A DNA stretch of 64,000 bases from Clostridium sp. M62/1. GTDB lineage: Bacteria; Bacillota; Clostridia; Lachnospirales; Lachnospiraceae. Within the stretch, counting starts at the first letter, position 1. Every line of letters starts with the position of its first letter. Made by a program: the position numbers and the translations under genes. Shown piece by piece: positions 41,605 through 53,617 of this stretch. The notes beneath the pieces are model-generated. The model was not told where the DNA came from. It did not search any database and saw only the letters and a program-made list of their open reading frames with translations. The stretch is taken from contig NZ_CP085988.1 of NCBI RefSeq assembly GCF_020736365.1, forward strand, positions 2,796,001 to 2,860,000. Direction: 5' to 3'.

Positions 41605-44600
41605 GCTCTTCTCTCCTTCCTGACTGTACCTGCTCTCCCTGAATCCTTTCCTCCTGCATCCGGTTAATATCCACCAGAACCGTGTTGTCCTCATTGTACC
41701 TGCTCATCAGGCTGTCTGCCAGCGCGCCTGCCGTGTCGATGGAGGTCAGGCACGGAACGCCCAGCAGACAGGCTCTGCGGCGGATCCTCACGCTGTCCCT
41801 GGCCGGAATCCGTCCCTTGGCAGAGGTAGAGATAATATACTGCACTCTCCCTGTTTCCAGGATGGTCATGCTGTTGTACTCGCTGTTCTCATCGATCTTC
41901 GGAACCATGTTAACCGCAAATCCGGCCTCCCGGAGCACTCTGGCATTTCCCTCTGTGGCGTAGAGCCTGAAGCCCAGGAATGCAAACTTCTCCGCCAGCG
42001 CAGGAAGCTCTTTTTTATCACTTCTCCTGACAGTAAAGAACACGCCTCCCTCGTGGAACATCTTGTAGCCGGCTCCCAAGAGCCCTTTGTAGAGTGCCTC
42101 CTTCAGATCCCGTCCAATGCCCAGAACCTCACCGGTTGATTTCATCTCCGGCCCCAGCTGTACGTCCACATCAATCAGCTTCTCAAAGGAGAACACCGGT
42201 ACCTTGACTGCCGTGTACCGTGATTTTCTGTAAAGCCCCGTGCCAAAGCCAAGATCTCTGAGCTTCATTCCAAGGCTTGCCTTTACCGCCAGATCGACCA
42301 TCGGCACTCCCGTCACCTTCGACAGGTAGGGAACGGTTCTGGATGCCCTAGGGTTTACCTCTATAATATAGATCTCCCCGTCTGCCACAATGTACTGGAC
42401 ATTGACAATGCCGACGGCGTTGAGACCTTCACAGAGCTTTTTCGTGGTCTCTGCGATCTTCTCCTCCGTCTCCGGCGTCAGGTGCATGGCCGGATAGATG
42501 GCTATGCTGTCGCCGGAGTGGATGCCTGAACGCTCCACATGCTCCATGATTCCCGGAAGCAGAATATCTGTTCCGTCATAGATGGCATCCACCTCTATCT
42601 CCGTACCCTCCAGGTACTTGTCAATGAGCACCGGATTTTCAATATTCTGAGCCAGGATAATTTTCATATACTCTCTGATGTCCGCCTCGTCGAAGGCGAT
42701 AATCATGTTCTGACCCCCCAGTACATAGGACGGGCGCATCAGAACCGGATACCCCACGCTCTCTGCTGCCCGGATGGCCTCTTCTTCTGTCATGACTGTG
42801 TGCCCCTTCGGCTTTGCAATGTGCAGACGGTCTAAGAGCTCATCAAACCGTTCTCTGTCCTCCGCCATATCGATGCTGTCTGCACAGGTTCCGATAACCG
42901 GCACCCCGCTCTCTGCCAGAAACCTGGTCAGCCGGATTGCAGTCTGGCCGCCGAAGGCCACCACCACCCCGCAGGGCTTCTCCGCCTGAAGGATGTTCTT
43001 CACATCCTCCGTCGTCAGCGGCTCAAAGTAGAGACGGTCTGCCGTGTCGAAATCCGTGGAAACAGTCTCCGGATTATTGTTGACAATCACTACCTCATAG
43101 CCCAGCCCCTTCAGCACCTGGACACAGTGAACGCTGGCATAGTCAAACTCAATTCCCTGCCCGATACGGATGGGGCCGGAGCCAAATACCACGACGGTTT
43201 TCCCGGGATTTCTGATAAACGGCAGCACCTCATTTTCTCCTCCCTCCTCCTCGCTGCTGTAAACGCCGTAGAAGTAAGGTGTCTGGGCGGCAAACTCGCC
43301 GGCACAGGTATCAACCATCCGGTACACAGGAGCAGCCTTCGCAGGCAGGGGATGGCCGGATATGGTCTCAAGGGAGCGGTCTGTAAAGCCCAGTTTCTTG
43401 CCTCGCATATACAGCTCCCCGGTCAGCTGCCTTTCCTCAATCTCCTTCTCATAATCGACTATATTTCTGAGCTTCCAGAGAAACCACTCGTCAATCTTTG
43501 TGATCCCGTGGATTTCCTCCACTGTGATCCCCCGTCTTAAGGCCTCGCAGACTACAAAAAGGCGGCTGTCATCCTGGACGTGAATGCGGTCTTTCAGCTC
43601 CCCGTCCGTCAGGGCGCGTATCCACGCAAAACTCAGGGTTTCTGTGGAGATCTCCGCCCCTCTCACCGCTTTCATAATGGCTGACTCAAAGCTGTCGGAG
43701 ATGGACATAACCTCCCCAGTGGCCTTCATCTGAGTTCCCAGCGTCCTCTCTGCATACACGAATTTCTCAAAGGGCCACTTGGGGAACTTTACAGCCACAT
43801 AGTCCAGAGCCGGCTCAAAGGCGGCGTACGTATTTCCTGTCACTGCATTTTTGATCTCATCCAGGGTGTATCCCACGGCAATCTTGGTGGCTACCTTGGC
43901 GATTGGATAGCCTGTGGCCTTGGATGCCAGGGCCGAGGAGCGGGACACTCTCGGGTTTACCTCGATCACTGCATACTCGAAAGACTCTGGATTCAGTGCG
44001 AACTGGCAGTTGCAGCCGCCCTCTACCTGAAGGGTATCCACAATCCTGAGAGCCGCAGAGCGAAGCATCTGGTACTCCCTGTCTGCCAGCGTCACCGCAG
44101 GGGCGATGACAATGCTGTCGCCTGTGTGGATCCCTACCGGATCAAAGTTTTCCATTGAGCAGACGGTGATGCAGTTTCCTGTCCTGTCCCTGATCACCTC
44201 AAACTCAATCTCTTTCCAGCCGGAAATCCCTTTCTCCACCAGAATCTGGTGAATCGGCGACAGGGCAAGGCCGTTTCTTGCAATCTCCCGAAGCTCCTCC
44301 TCACTGTCTGCGATTCCTCCTCCCGTTCCTCCCAGGGTGAAGGCCGGGCGGACAATCACCGGATATCCGATGGTCTTCGCAAATTCCAGGGCGTCCTCTG
44401 TCTCATTGACTACCTTTGACGGGACGCAGGGCTGTCCGATGGACTCCATAGTATCCTTAAAGAGCTGCCTGTCCTCTGCTCTGTCGATAGTTTCCGGCGA
44501 AGAGCCTAAAAGCTTTACTCCATGCTCCTCTAAGAACCCGTCATGGGCCAGCTGCATACAAAGTGTAAGCCCCGTCTGGCCGCCGAGACCGGAGAGAATG

Positions 44601-44854
44601 CTGTCCGGCTTTTCCTTCTCAATAATCCTCTTCACCGTTTCAAGGGTCAGCGGCTCAATGTATATTCTGTCTGCCATCATGTGATCCGTCATAATGGTAG
44701 CCGGATTTGAATTCACCAAGACAATTTCCAGCCCCTCCTCCCTGAGGGCACGGCAGGCCTGCGCTCCCGCATAGTCGAATTCTGCTGCCTGTCCGATGAC
44801 AATGGGGCCGGAGCCGATCACAAGCACCTTTTTAATTGAATGATTGAAAGGCAT
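41588..44854 (-). CDS. carB: Carbamoyl-phosphate synthase large subunit
   Basis: CarB makes carbamoyl phosphate from bicarbonate, ammonia delivered by CarA, and two ATP. The 1088-residue protein has two homologous halves, each with an ATP-grasp domain: VLVIGSGPIVIGQAAEFDY (about 10-28), RPAFTLGGTGGG, EVNPRVSRSSALASKATG, then VVVFGSGPIRIGQGIEFDY (about 555-573), RPSYVLGGQNM and EVNPRASRTVPYLSKVTG. The C-terminal MGS-like allosteric domain (from about 940) would bind UMP or ornithine. It starts 66 bp after carA. About 15 residues longer than E. coli CarB at the tail. Confidence 0.97.
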   Translation of the reverse strand: MPFNHSIKKVLVIGSGPIVIGQAAEFDYAGAQACRALREEGLEIVLVNSNPATIMTDHMMADRIYIEPLTLETVKRIIEKEKPDSILSGLGGQTGLTLCMQLAHDGFLEEHGVKLLGSSPETIDRAEDRQLFKDTMESIGQPCVPSKVVNETEDALEFAKTIGYPVIVRPAFTLGGTGGGIADSEEELREIARNGLALSPIHQILVEKGISGWKEIEFEVIRDRTGNCITVCSMENFDPVGIHTGDSIVIAPAVTLADREYQMLRSAALRIVDTLQVEGGCNCQFALNPESFEYAVIEVNPRVSRSSALASKATGYPIAKVATKIAVGYTLDEIKNAVTGNTYAAFEPALDYVAVKFPKWPFEKFVYAERTLGTQMKATGEVMSISDSFESAIMKAVRGAEISTETLSFAWIRALTDGELKDRIHVQDDSRLFVVCEALRRGITVEEIHGITKIDEWFLWKLRNIVDYEKEIEERQLTGELYMRGKKLGFTDRSLETISGHPLPAKAAPVYRMVDTCAGEFAAQTPYFYGVYSSEEEGGENEVLPFIRNPGKTVVVFGSGPIRIGQGIEFDYASVHCVQVLKGLGYEVVIVNNNPETVSTDFDTADRLYFEPLTTEDVKNILQAEKPCGVVVAFGGQTAIRLTRFLAESGVPVIGTCADSIDMAEDRERFDELLDRLHIAKPKGHTVMTEEEAIRAAESVGYPVLMRPSYVLGGQNMIIAFDEADIREYMKIILAQNIENPVLIDKYLEGTEIEVDAIYDGTDILLPGIMEHVERSGIHSGDSIAIYPAMHLTPETEEKIAETTKKLCEGLNAVGIVNVQYIVADGEIYIIEVNPRASRTVPYLSKVTGVPMVDLAVKASLGMKLRDLGFGTGLYRKSRYTAVKVPVFSFEKLIDVDVQLGPEMKSTGEVLGIGRDLKEALYKGLLGAGYKMFHEGGVFFTVRRSDKKELPALAEKFAFLGFRLYATEGNARVLREAGFAVNMVPKIDENSEYNSMTILETGRVQYIISTSAKGRIPARDSVRIRRRACLLGVPCLTSIDTAGALADSLMSRYNEDNTVLVDINRMQEERIQGEQVQSGRREEHGGRY

Positions 44855-44920
44855 TCTGTTTCCTCCTTATCTGTCTTTTCGTACTGCTCTATGGCAAAGC
44901 TGAACTGCCAGGCGGGGCTT

Positions 44921-45985
44921 CTACCGTTTCAGCATCCCTAAAAAATCATCAAACAGAAAATCTGTGTCCTTCGGGCCTCCGCACGCCTCCGGGTGAAACT
45001 GGACGGAGTACACGGGGTAATTTTTATAGCGCAGCCCCTCATTGGTCCCGTCATTGACATTGACAAAGGAGGTTTCAGCTACAGAGGTATCGATGCTGTC
45101 CTCCCTCACCGCATAGCCGTGATTCTGGGAGGTAATGTAAATCCGCCCTGTCTTTCCGTCCTTTACAGGCTGGTTGGCTCCCCTGTGGCCGTATTTCATC
45201 TTCTCTGTCTGAAAACCGTGTGCAAGGGCCAGAAGCTGATGGCCGAGACAGATTCCCATCATCGGAATACCGCTTTCCAAAAGCTCTCTCAGATTTTTTA
45301 TAATCTCCGTGTTCTCTGCCGGATCTCCCGGACCGTTTGTCAGGAAAATTCCGTCCGGCTTGTACTTGAGAACCTCCTTTGGGGAAGTGGAAGCCGGAAG
45401 CACCCACACGTCACAGTCTCTCTCCAGGAGGGAGCGCAGAATATTGTCCTTCCTTCCGAAATCCAGCATGACCACCAGTCTGCGGCTGGCCCTGCCGCGA
45501 AACAGCGTCGGCTCATGGATTGTCACCTGGGAAACCGGGTTCTCACAGCGAAAGGCCCTGATCTGTTCCAGATCTGCTCTCGACGGGTCATCTGTGATGA
45601 ACCCGTTCATAGTTCCATGCTCTCTGAGCATTTTTGTGAGAGCCCTTGTGTCAATACCGCAGATGCCGGGAATCTGGTTTTCCTTCAGGTAGCTGTCCAG
45701 ATCTGTATCGCACCGGAAATTGGAGGGATGGGCGCACCATTCCCGCACAATATAGGCAGAAAGCCCTGCAGTCCCGCTCTCCTGATCCTCCCTGATGATT
45801 CCATAATTTCCAATCAGAGGAAAGGTCTGGACAACCGCCTGCCCTTTATAGCTCTTATCTGTCAGCGTCTCAATGTAGCCTGTCATGGCCGTGGTAAACA
45901 CGATCTCTGCCGTTACCTCTCTGTCAGCTCCGAAAGCCGTGCCTTTCAGCACTTTTCCGTTCTCCAGGACAAGGTATCTGTTCAT
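44921..45985 (-). CDS. carA: Carbamoyl-phosphate synthase small subunit
   Basis: CarA is the glutaminase that feeds ammonia to CarB. The 354-residue protein has the N-terminal small domain (LVLENGKVLKGTAFG, TAMTGYIETLTDKSYKGQ) and a class I glutamine amidotransferase domain: GIFLTNGPGDPAE, the nucleophile elbow GICLGHQLLALA with the active Cys near residue 247, and the His/Glu pair in YSVQFHPEACGGP. GGAG nine bases before the ATG at 45985 decides the start. pyrG lies only 45 bp upstream. Confidence 0.97.
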   Translation of the reverse strand: MNRYLVLENGKVLKGTAFGADREVTAEIVFTTAMTGYIETLTDKSYKGQAVVQTFPLIGNYGIIREDQESGTAGLSAYIVREWCAHPSNFRCDTDLDSYLKENQIPGICGIDTRALTKMLREHGTMNGFITDDPSRADLEQIRAFRCENPVSQVTIHEPTLFRGRASRRLVVMLDFGRKDNILRSLLERDCDVWVLPASTSPKEVLKYKPDGIFLTNGPGDPAENTEIIKNLRELLESGIPMMGICLGHQLLALAHGFQTEKMKYGHRGANQPVKDGKTGRIYITSQNHGYAVREDSIDTSVAETSFVNVNDGTNEGLRYKNYPVYSVQFHPEACGGPKDTDFLFDDFLGMLKR

Positions 45986-46030
45986 TCGTCTGTTCTCCTT
46001 TCCAAAAGTCTTTGCGCCGGCCAAGCCTTA

Positions 46031-47746
<1,716 letters not shown>

Positions 47747-47777
47747 TTAAAATTGTATTTTCTGCAGTTTGGAATCA

Positions 47778-47806
47778 TTTATACAGGAAAATGACTCTGC
47801 TGTCAA
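47778..47806 (-). promoter_or_regulatory. Promoter of the pyrG-carAB-dapL operon
   Basis: TTGACA (47801-47806) and TATAAA (47778-47783) on the minus strand are 17 bp apart. It stands back to back with the glnN promoter. Confidence 0.8.
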
Positions 47807-47829
47807 GCAAATTTTTTTTGAAACAACAG

Positions 47830-47858
47830 TTGACAAATCTCTCTCAGCGCGCTATAGT
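47830..47858 (+). promoter_or_regulatory. Promoter of glnN-asnB
   Basis: TTGACA (47830-47835) and TATAGT (47853-47858) are 17 bp apart, a near-consensus sigma-A promoter. Confidence 0.85.
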
Positions 47859-47871
47859 ATCACCCAAACAA

Positions 47872-47977
47872 ACGGCAAGGGCGCCGGCCAATGGTCAAAG
47901 TGCCCTCTGTCGTTTTTTTATTTTTGGAGAAACCTGACGGTTCCTCTCCAGTTCCCGCCCGGACGCGCTGTCCGGGC
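47872..47977 (+). promoter_or_regulatory. Three-hairpin glnN leader with early terminator
   Basis: Close to the transcript start, ACGGCAAGGGC (47872-47882) pairs with GCCCTCTGTCGT (47902-47913), with one wobble and one bulge, and runs into T7: an intrinsic terminator upstream of the gene. A second hairpin GGAG-AAACC-TGAC-GGTTC-CTCTCC lies at 47926-47949 and a third, GCCCGGAC-GCGCT-GTCCGGGC, at 47957-47977. The layout suggests nitrogen-responsive attenuation, but no known riboswitch fits. Confidence 0.6.
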
Positions 47978-48014
47978 ATGACAGCTCATACTCTGAAAAG
48001 AAGGAGGAGACATT

Positions 48015-50108
48015 ATGAAAAAACCTGACGCCATTTTCGGTTCTATGGTATTCGGCGAAAACGCCATGAGAGAACGTCTTCCAAAGGACGTATACCGCCA
48101 GCTTCTGCGCACCATCCATGACGGGCGAAGCCTGGATCCCCAGATAGCCGATACCGTTGCCAACGCTATGAAGGACTGGGCTCTGGATCATGGAGCCACC
48201 CACTTTACTCACTGGTTTCAGCCCATGACAGGCATCACCGCTGAAAAGCACGACAGCTTCATTACTCCCGCCGGCGATGGAAAAATTATCATGGATTTTT
48301 CCGGCAAAGAGCTCATAAAGGGCGAACCGGACGCCTCCTCTTTCCCTAATGGAGGGCTGAGAGCCACCTTTGAGGCAAGAGGCTACACCGCCTGGGATCC
48401 CACCTCCTACGCCTTTATCAAAGACCGGGTGCTGTGCATTCCCACTGCGTTCTGCTCCTACGGCGGGGAGGCTCTGGATAAGAAGACGCCTCTTCTCAGG
48501 AGTATGGAAGCTCTGAGCCGTCAGGCTGTCCGCATTCTGCGCCTCTTCGGCAATGGCGGCGTATCCTGGGTGCGCCCCACTATCGGAGCAGAGCAGGAAT
48601 ATTTTCTCATCGATGAGGAGGTATTCCTGAAGCGAAAGGATCTGATTCTGACCGGCAGAACTCTGTTCGGCGCCACATCCCCCAAGGGACAGGAGCTGGA
48701 CGATCACTACTTCGGCGCGGTCAAGCCCAGGGTCCAGGCTTTTATGGACGAGCTGAATGAGGAGCTGTGGAAGCTGGGCATCCTGGCAAAGACAGAGCAC
48801 AATGAGGTGGCCCCTGCCCAGCATGAGCTGGCTCCCGTGTTTATCACCGCCAATGTGGCCATGGATCAGAATCAGCTCACCATGGAGATGATGCAGAAGA
48901 TTGCCAGACGCCACCATATGGTATGCCTGCTCCACGAGAAGCCCTTTGAGGGAATCAACGGAAGCGGCAAACACGACAACTGGTCTCTGTGCGACAGCCT
49001 TGGAAATAACCTGCTGGATCCCGGAAACACGCCTGGAAGCAATCTCCAGTTTCTTCTCTTCCTCTGTGCCGTCATAAAGGCGGTGGACGAGTATCAGGAT
49101 CTCCTTCGTCTGAGCGTCGCCTCCGCGGGAAATGATCACCGCCTGGGCGCCAACGAAGCCCCTCCTGCCATCGTTTCCATTTTTATCGGCTCCGATCTGG
49201 AAAAGGTGCTGGATTCCATTGAGAGCGGCTGCCCCTATGACGGATGCGGTGAGAGGGAGTTTATGCGCGGCGCCCATGTGCTCCCAAAATTTCCACGGGA
49301 TACCACCGACAGAAACAGGACTTCCCCCTTTGCCTTTACAGGCAATAAGTTTGAGTTTCGTATGCCAGGCTCCTCCTCCTCTCTCTCCGGCCCCAACATT
49401 ATGCTGAACACAGCTGTGGCCGAGGAACTCCGGCAGTTTGCCGATATTCTGGAACCGGCCGGGGACTTTGAGGCAGCTCTCCACACCCTGCTGAAAAAGA
49501 CCATATCTGAACATAAACGGATTATTTTCAACGGAAACGGTTACGATGAGAGCTGGATCGAAGAGGCCAGGACCCGCGGGCTCCTGAACCTGAAAACTAC
49601 TCCGGACGCTGTGTCACATTTTACAGATGAAAAGAATCTGGCTCTCTTTTCCAGGCACAGGGTATTCAGTGAGGCAGAGGCAAAGGCCCGCTGTGAGATC
49701 ATGTTTGAGAACTATGTGAAGGTTCTGAATATCGAAGCGCTGACCATGAGCGAGATGGTGCTCCGGGATATTCTTCCGGCCGTATCCCGCTTTTCCGGAG
49801 AGCTGGCAGCGGCGGCCCGCAGAAAAGCGCGGCTGTCCTCCAAGGCTCCGTCTGGCTATGAGTGCACAGTGGCGGCTCAGCTGTCCTCCCTTGCTGATCA
49901 GGCTTTTGAGGAGGCAGGCGAGCTGGAAAGGCGGCTGGGAGAAGCGAGGGAAATGGCAAAGCTCTGTGAACAGGCCTTTTTCTATCGTGACAGCATCGTG
50001 CCTGCCATGGAGGCCCTGCGCTCCACAGTGGATCGCATGGAGGGTCTGACCGATTCCAGCGCATGGCCTTATCCGTCCTACAGCGATATTATATTCAGTG
50101 TGAAATAG
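48015..50108 (+). CDS. glnN: Glutamine synthetase, type III
   Basis: GSIII makes glutamine from glutamate, ammonia and ATP as a large oligomer. The 697-residue length excludes types I and II. Motifs: [19 protein letters not shown] (about 63-81), [16 protein letters not shown], the metal-binding [10 protein letters not shown] (about 194-203), [18 protein letters not shown] (about 259-276), [16 protein letters not shown], and the ATP/glutamate loop [15 protein letters not shown]. The final 100 residues are helical. GAAGGAGGAG precedes the ATG. asnB follows by 13 bp, which couples glutamine to asparagine synthesis. Confidence 0.97.
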   Translation: MKKPDAIFGSMVFGENAMRERLPKDVYRQLLRTIHDGRSLDPQIADTVANAMKDWALDHGATHFTHWFQPMTGITAEKHDSFITPAGDGKIIMDFSGKELIKGEPDASSFPNGGLRATFEARGYTAWDPTSYAFIKDRVLCIPTAFCSYGGEALDKKTPLLRSMEALSRQAVRILRLFGNGGVSWVRPTIGAEQEYFLIDEEVFLKRKDLILTGRTLFGATSPKGQELDDHYFGAVKPRVQAFMDELNEELWKLGILAKTEHNEVAPAQHELAPVFITANVAMDQNQLTMEMMQKIARRHHMVCLLHEKPFEGINGSGKHDNWSLCDSLGNNLLDPGNTPGSNLQFLLFLCAVIKAVDEYQDLLRLSVASAGNDHRLGANEAPPAIVSIFIGSDLEKVLDSIESGCPYDGCGEREFMRGAHVLPKFPRDTTDRNRTSPFAFTGNKFEFRMPGSSSSLSGPNIMLNTAVAEELRQFADILEPAGDFEAALHTLLKKTISEHKRIIFNGNGYDESWIEEARTRGLLNLKTTPDAVSHFTDEKNLALFSRHRVFSEAEAKARCEIMFENYVKVLNIEALTMSEMVLRDILPAVSRFSGELAAAARRKARLSSKAPSGYECTVAAQLSSLADQAFEEAGELERRLGEAREMAKLCEQAFFYRDSIVPAMEALRSTVDRMEGLTDSSAWPYPSYSDIIFSVK

Positions 50109-50121
50109 GAGGAGATCTGAT

Positions 50122-51765
50122 ATGTGTTCAATTATGTGCTGCTGCAGGGCCGGGGCCGACAGGGAGGAGTTTTCCTCCCTCTTCGGCCGCTCGGAGGAGA
50201 GAGGCCCTGACGATACGAGAATTGTAGATACCGGCCGCGGCCTCATAGGCTTTAAGCGGCTGGCGATTATGGGGCTCTCCCCCGAAGGTATGCAGCCCTT
50301 TTCAGATAAAGACATCTGCGTCGCCTGCAACGGCGAACTGTACGGGTTCCGACCTGTCCGGGAAGCCCTTATTAAAGAGGGATGGGAGTTTAAGAGCGGC
50401 AGCGACTGTGAACTTCTCCTGCCGCTGTATAAAAAATACGGAACCGGCATGTTCCGTCTCTTAGACGCAGAGTTTGCTCTTGTTCTGTTCGACAAAGCTT
50501 CCGGCTCCTTCCTTGCAGCCAGAGATCCTTTCGGCATCCGTCCTCTTTTCTATGGATATGACAGCCAGGGGGCTATCTGCTTTGCAAGCGAGGCCAGATG
50601 CCTCGTAGGCCTGTGCCGGAGAATCTTTCCCTTTCCTCCCGGCTGCTACTACAAGGACGGCGCCTTCGTAAAATACAGGGACGTGTCCGCCCCGTCGGCG
50701 GACAGTATCTTTTCCCGCCGTTTTCCCTCTCCCTTTCACCCGGATGAGGAACACCTGTCCGATCCTTCTGAAGATTTAGATACCATCTGCCGAAACATCA
50801 GGATCCTTCTCACAGACGGTGTGAAAAAGAGGCTGGATTCAGACGCTCCCATGGGCTTTCTGCTGAGCGGCGGCCTGGATTCCTCCCTTGTATGCGCCAT
50901 CGCATCCCGTCTGCTTAGCCGTCCCATCCGCACCTTTGCCATCGGAATGGCAAAAGACGCCATTGACCTCAAATACGCCCGGGAGGCCGCCGAATACATC
51001 GGAAGCGAACACACGGAAGTACTCATAGACCGCGAAGATGTAATCCGCGCGCTGGATCCGGTGATTTCTATTCTGGGCACCTATGACATTACCACCATCC
51101 GGGCTTCCATCGGAATGTACCTGCTCTGCCAGGAGATTCACAGAACCACCGACATCCGTGTTCTGATGACAGGGGAGATTTCCGACGAGCTGTTCGGCTA
51201 TAAATATACGGATTTTGCCCCTGACGCCGCAGCCTTCCAGGAGGAGAGCAAAAAACGTGTAAGGGAGCTTTATCTGTACGACGTGCTGAGAGCAGACCGG
51301 TGCATCAGCGACAATTCCATGGAGGGCCGCGTCCCCTTCGGAGATCTGGCCTTTGCAGAATATGTCATGAGCATCGACCCTGAGAAAAAGAGAAATGTCT
51401 ATGGAAAGGGCAAGTATCTGCTGCGCCGGGCATTTCTGGGCTCCGGCATTCTCCCTGAGAACCTCCTGATGCGCGAAAAGGCCGCATTCTCTGACGCGGT
51501 AGGCCATTCCATGGTAGACTGTCTGAAGGAATATGCGGACTGCCTCTACAGCGACAGTGAATTTTCATCCAAAGCCGCCGTCTTTGATTTCTGCCCGCCC
51601 TTCACGAAGGAATCTCTCCTGTACCGGGAGATTTTTGAGCGTCACTATCCCGGCCAGGCGGAAATGATCCCGGGCTACTGGATGCCGAATCAGAGCTGGG
51701 AGGGCTGCCATGTAGCTGATCCCTCTGCCCGGTATCTGTCCAACTACGGCGATAGCGGAAAATAG
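50122..51765 (+). CDS. asnB: Asparagine synthase B, glutamine-hydrolysing
   Basis: AsnB converts aspartate, ATP and glutamine to asparagine. The 547-residue protein begins MCSIM, so Cys2 becomes the N-terminal nucleophile of the class II amidotransferase domain; RGPDDTRIVD, KRLAIMGLSPEGMQPF and CNGELYGFRPVREAL follow. The synthetase domain has the PP-loop FLLSGGLDSSLVCAIASRLL (about 248-267), TFAIGMAKDAIDLKYAREAAEYIGSEHTE and LMTGEISDELFGYKYTDFAP. The length fits E. coli AsnB. GGAGGAG sits before the ATG. Expression should follow glnN. No terminator is visible in the 31-bp gap to the convergent gene. Confidence 0.95.
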   Translation: MCSIMCCCRAGADREEFSSLFGRSEERGPDDTRIVDTGRGLIGFKRLAIMGLSPEGMQPFSDKDICVACNGELYGFRPVREALIKEGWEFKSGSDCELLLPLYKKYGTGMFRLLDAEFALVLFDKASGSFLAARDPFGIRPLFYGYDSQGAICFASEARCLVGLCRRIFPFPPGCYYKDGAFVKYRDVSAPSADSIFSRRFPSPFHPDEEHLSDPSEDLDTICRNIRILLTDGVKKRLDSDAPMGFLLSGGLDSSLVCAIASRLLSRPIRTFAIGMAKDAIDLKYAREAAEYIGSEHTEVLIDREDVIRALDPVISILGTYDITTIRASIGMYLLCQEIHRTTDIRVLMTGEISDELFGYKYTDFAPDAAAFQEESKKRVRELYLYDVLRADRCISDNSMEGRVPFGDLAFAEYVMSIDPEKKRNVYGKGKYLLRRAFLGSGILPENLLMREKAAFSDAVGHSMVDCLKEYADCLYSDSEFSSKAAVFDFCPPFTKESLLYREIFERHYPGQAEMIPGYWMPNQSWEGCHVADPSARYLSNYGDSGK

Positions 51766-51796
51766 CGGAAGCAGGAAAGATTCCTTAGCACGTTTC

Positions 51797-52828
51797 CTAC
51801 TCCTGTCCGTCCTCTGTCCCAGCGTCCGTCAGCTGTTCCACCATCTCTTCCATCTCTTCCAGATCGCTGTGCACAAGAGGGATGTCACACTTTTTGCAGG
51901 TATCGGTCAGAGCCGCAAAGATCCAGGGATTTCTGGCGTAAATGGTGCGCGGCCTTCCGCTCTTCATCACATAGGTGAGCAGGAAATGGAGGATCGCGTT
52001 TACCTCGCTGTCCCTGGGCTCTAAAACCTGCATATTGGCAATTTTCCTGCTTCTCTTATCCATAACCAGAAAGGCGCGGGGGAAAAACGGCTTGTCATAG
52101 CCCTCCTCCATCACCTCCGCATTCATGTAGAACAGATCCATACACAGTTCATAAATGCTCCTGGGTCTGGACTTCACAGCCTCTATCTGGTCCTGGCTTC
52201 TCAGCCTTGCAAGAGGATACTTTCTGTTCCCGTCAGGTAGAGGCGCCGAATAGTTTCTCCACTCTCCTGCCTCACTGTCATAGGAACGCCACAGGTGCTC
52301 TCCCCTCTCATATCGGATTTTCACCTTTCCGGACTTCACGTCACCTGCCGCCTCGCACAGCTCCCACAGGGCCTGGGCCATAACGGACACCTGCCTTTCG
52401 TCAGGAGTCCACGGCGCATAGGCCTTCTCGAAGGCGAGAAAGCAGGGCCATTTGCCTCTGCCGCGGAAGGAGAGATTCAGCTCCTTTATCCTGTCACGCT
52501 GCTCCTTCGGCACATCCTCCCGATCCACAAAGCTTAAGGAGACACACTGCTGTTCTCTGAGCGCAAAAACACTGAAGGGTCCTTCCTCACCCCTGGTTCC
52601 CTCCAGAAGATCAAAGTCCTCCAGCCCTCTCTCTCCCTCATACATCGTCACTCCGCAGCCGGCAATTCCCCGGCCTGCAATACTCATAAACACAGGTTCT
52701 CTTTTATCCTTCAGCTGTATCGCTACCAGATCCGTATCCCAGAAATTGTCCCATGGAGCAAGTTCCATCAGACGAACGGCAGCCTTATACAGAGATTTCC
52801 ACAATTCCAGGGAGGCTTCTCTTCTCAT
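51797..52828 (-). CDS. Uncharacterised cytosolic protein (DUF7309/DUF6930-like)
   Basis: The 343-residue protein has no signal peptide or membrane helix. It opens with SLELWKSLYKAAVRLMELAPWDNFWDTDLVAI and has a central FRGRGKWPCFLAFEKAYAPW; the last third, RPRTIYARNPWIFAALTDTC with two Cys, then a very acidic tail (DLEEMEEMVEQL). I recall this layout from proteins annotated DUF7309 plus DUF6930, but the names are from memory. Function unknown. It is convergent with asnB and apparently alone. Confidence 0.7.
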   Translation of the reverse strand: MRREASLELWKSLYKAAVRLMELAPWDNFWDTDLVAIQLKDKREPVFMSIAGRGIAGCGVTMYEGERGLEDFDLLEGTRGEEGPFSVFALREQQCVSLSFVDREDVPKEQRDRIKELNLSFRGRGKWPCFLAFEKAYAPWTPDERQVSVMAQALWELCEAAGDVKSGKVKIRYERGEHLWRSYDSEAGEWRNYSAPLPDGNRKYPLARLRSQDQIEAVKSRPRSIYELCMDLFYMNAEVMEEGYDKPFFPRAFLVMDKRSRKIANMQVLEPRDSEVNAILHFLLTYVMKSGRPRTIYARNPWIFAALTDTCKKCDIPLVHSDLEEMEEMVEQLTDAGTEDGQE

Positions 52829-52936
52829 TATCTATCCCTCTCTTTTCAGTACTGTCACTTTTATTTCCCCCTGTCCATCTTCCTGGCTGCCTGAAAAAGC
52901 AGGCAGCTCAGACCTTCCGGCAGGAATTCAGTTCTA

Positions 52937-53617
52937 TTATGGCACAAAATTTGCAGATGGACAAGAAGCAGATGCGGCCAGATCTCTTATTTTCCGGACA
53001 GCAGGGAGATGAAGGTTAACAATATTCACAAATTTTCCCACTGTAAGAGCCGAGATCACGGTGCCGAGGCCGACGCCGTTCAGCCTTCCAAAAAACAGGA
53101 AGGACAGAGCCGAGGCAATTACAATCAGGCTGACATCAAAATAGACCTTCACAGAGCCAAATTTGAGTCCCGTGGTCTGGGAAATTGCGCGCACTGCCCC
53201 TTCCCCGGGAACCACCAGCACATCAGGGGCTACCTCAATGCTGATTCCGACAGCCAGTATGACGCATCCTGCCAGAAGGCTTACGATTCTGAGCCCGAAC
53301 GCCTCCGGCTGGAAAAAAGACAGCAGCGTCATGCTCACATCGATCAGCACGCTGAACAGCACATTGACTGCTACCTGAAGAAACTGCACAGGCTGAAAAT
53401 TCTTTTTCAAAAGTACTGCCTGGATCAGAATAAACAGCAGGTTTACAAAAAAGGTTGTCATGCCAAAGCTGACAGATGGGAACCGGAGGCTTAAGACATA
53501 GGGAACGCTGGAAATCTGGGAGGTTCCCAGAGCGCTTTTCGTGATGAAGGCAACACCGAAAGAGTTGATCGCCACTCCAAGTATAAAATATAAATAACGC
53601 TTTAGTATCTGTTTCAT
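52937..53617 (-). CDS. YczE/YyaS/YitT-type membrane protein
   Basis: The 226-residue protein has about five membrane segments and resembles the YczE/YitT family: YFILGVAINSFGVAFITKSALGTSQISSVPYVLSL (10-44), VGISIEVAPDVLVVPGEGAVRAI (about 126-148) and FGSVKVYFDVSLI. Function is unknown. Its ATG overlaps the MarR stop (ATGA), a strong sign that it is the effector gene controlled by that regulator. The C-terminal 20 residues are polar. Confidence 0.82.
   Translation of the reverse strand: MKQILKRYLYFILGVAINSFGVAFITKSALGTSQISSVPYVLSLRFPSVSFGMTTFFVNLLFILIQAVLLKKNFQPVQFLQVAVNVLFSVLIDVSMTLLSFFQPEAFGLRIVSLLAGCVILAVGISIEVAPDVLVVPGEGAVRAISQTTGLKFGSVKVYFDVSLIVIASALSFLFFGRLNGVGLGTVISALTVGKFVNIVNLHLPAVRKIRDLAASASCPSANFVP

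Noticed and set aside
47872..47949. ANTAR dual-hexaloop motif in the glnN leader
   Set aside because: The loops are not two adjacent six-base loops with A1 and G4; only a general attenuator can be claimed.
47895..49514. 539-codon minus-strand ORF opposite glnN
   Set aside because: Antisense to an intact type III glutamine synthetase with full motifs; no family signature, and it would run into the glnN promoter leader.
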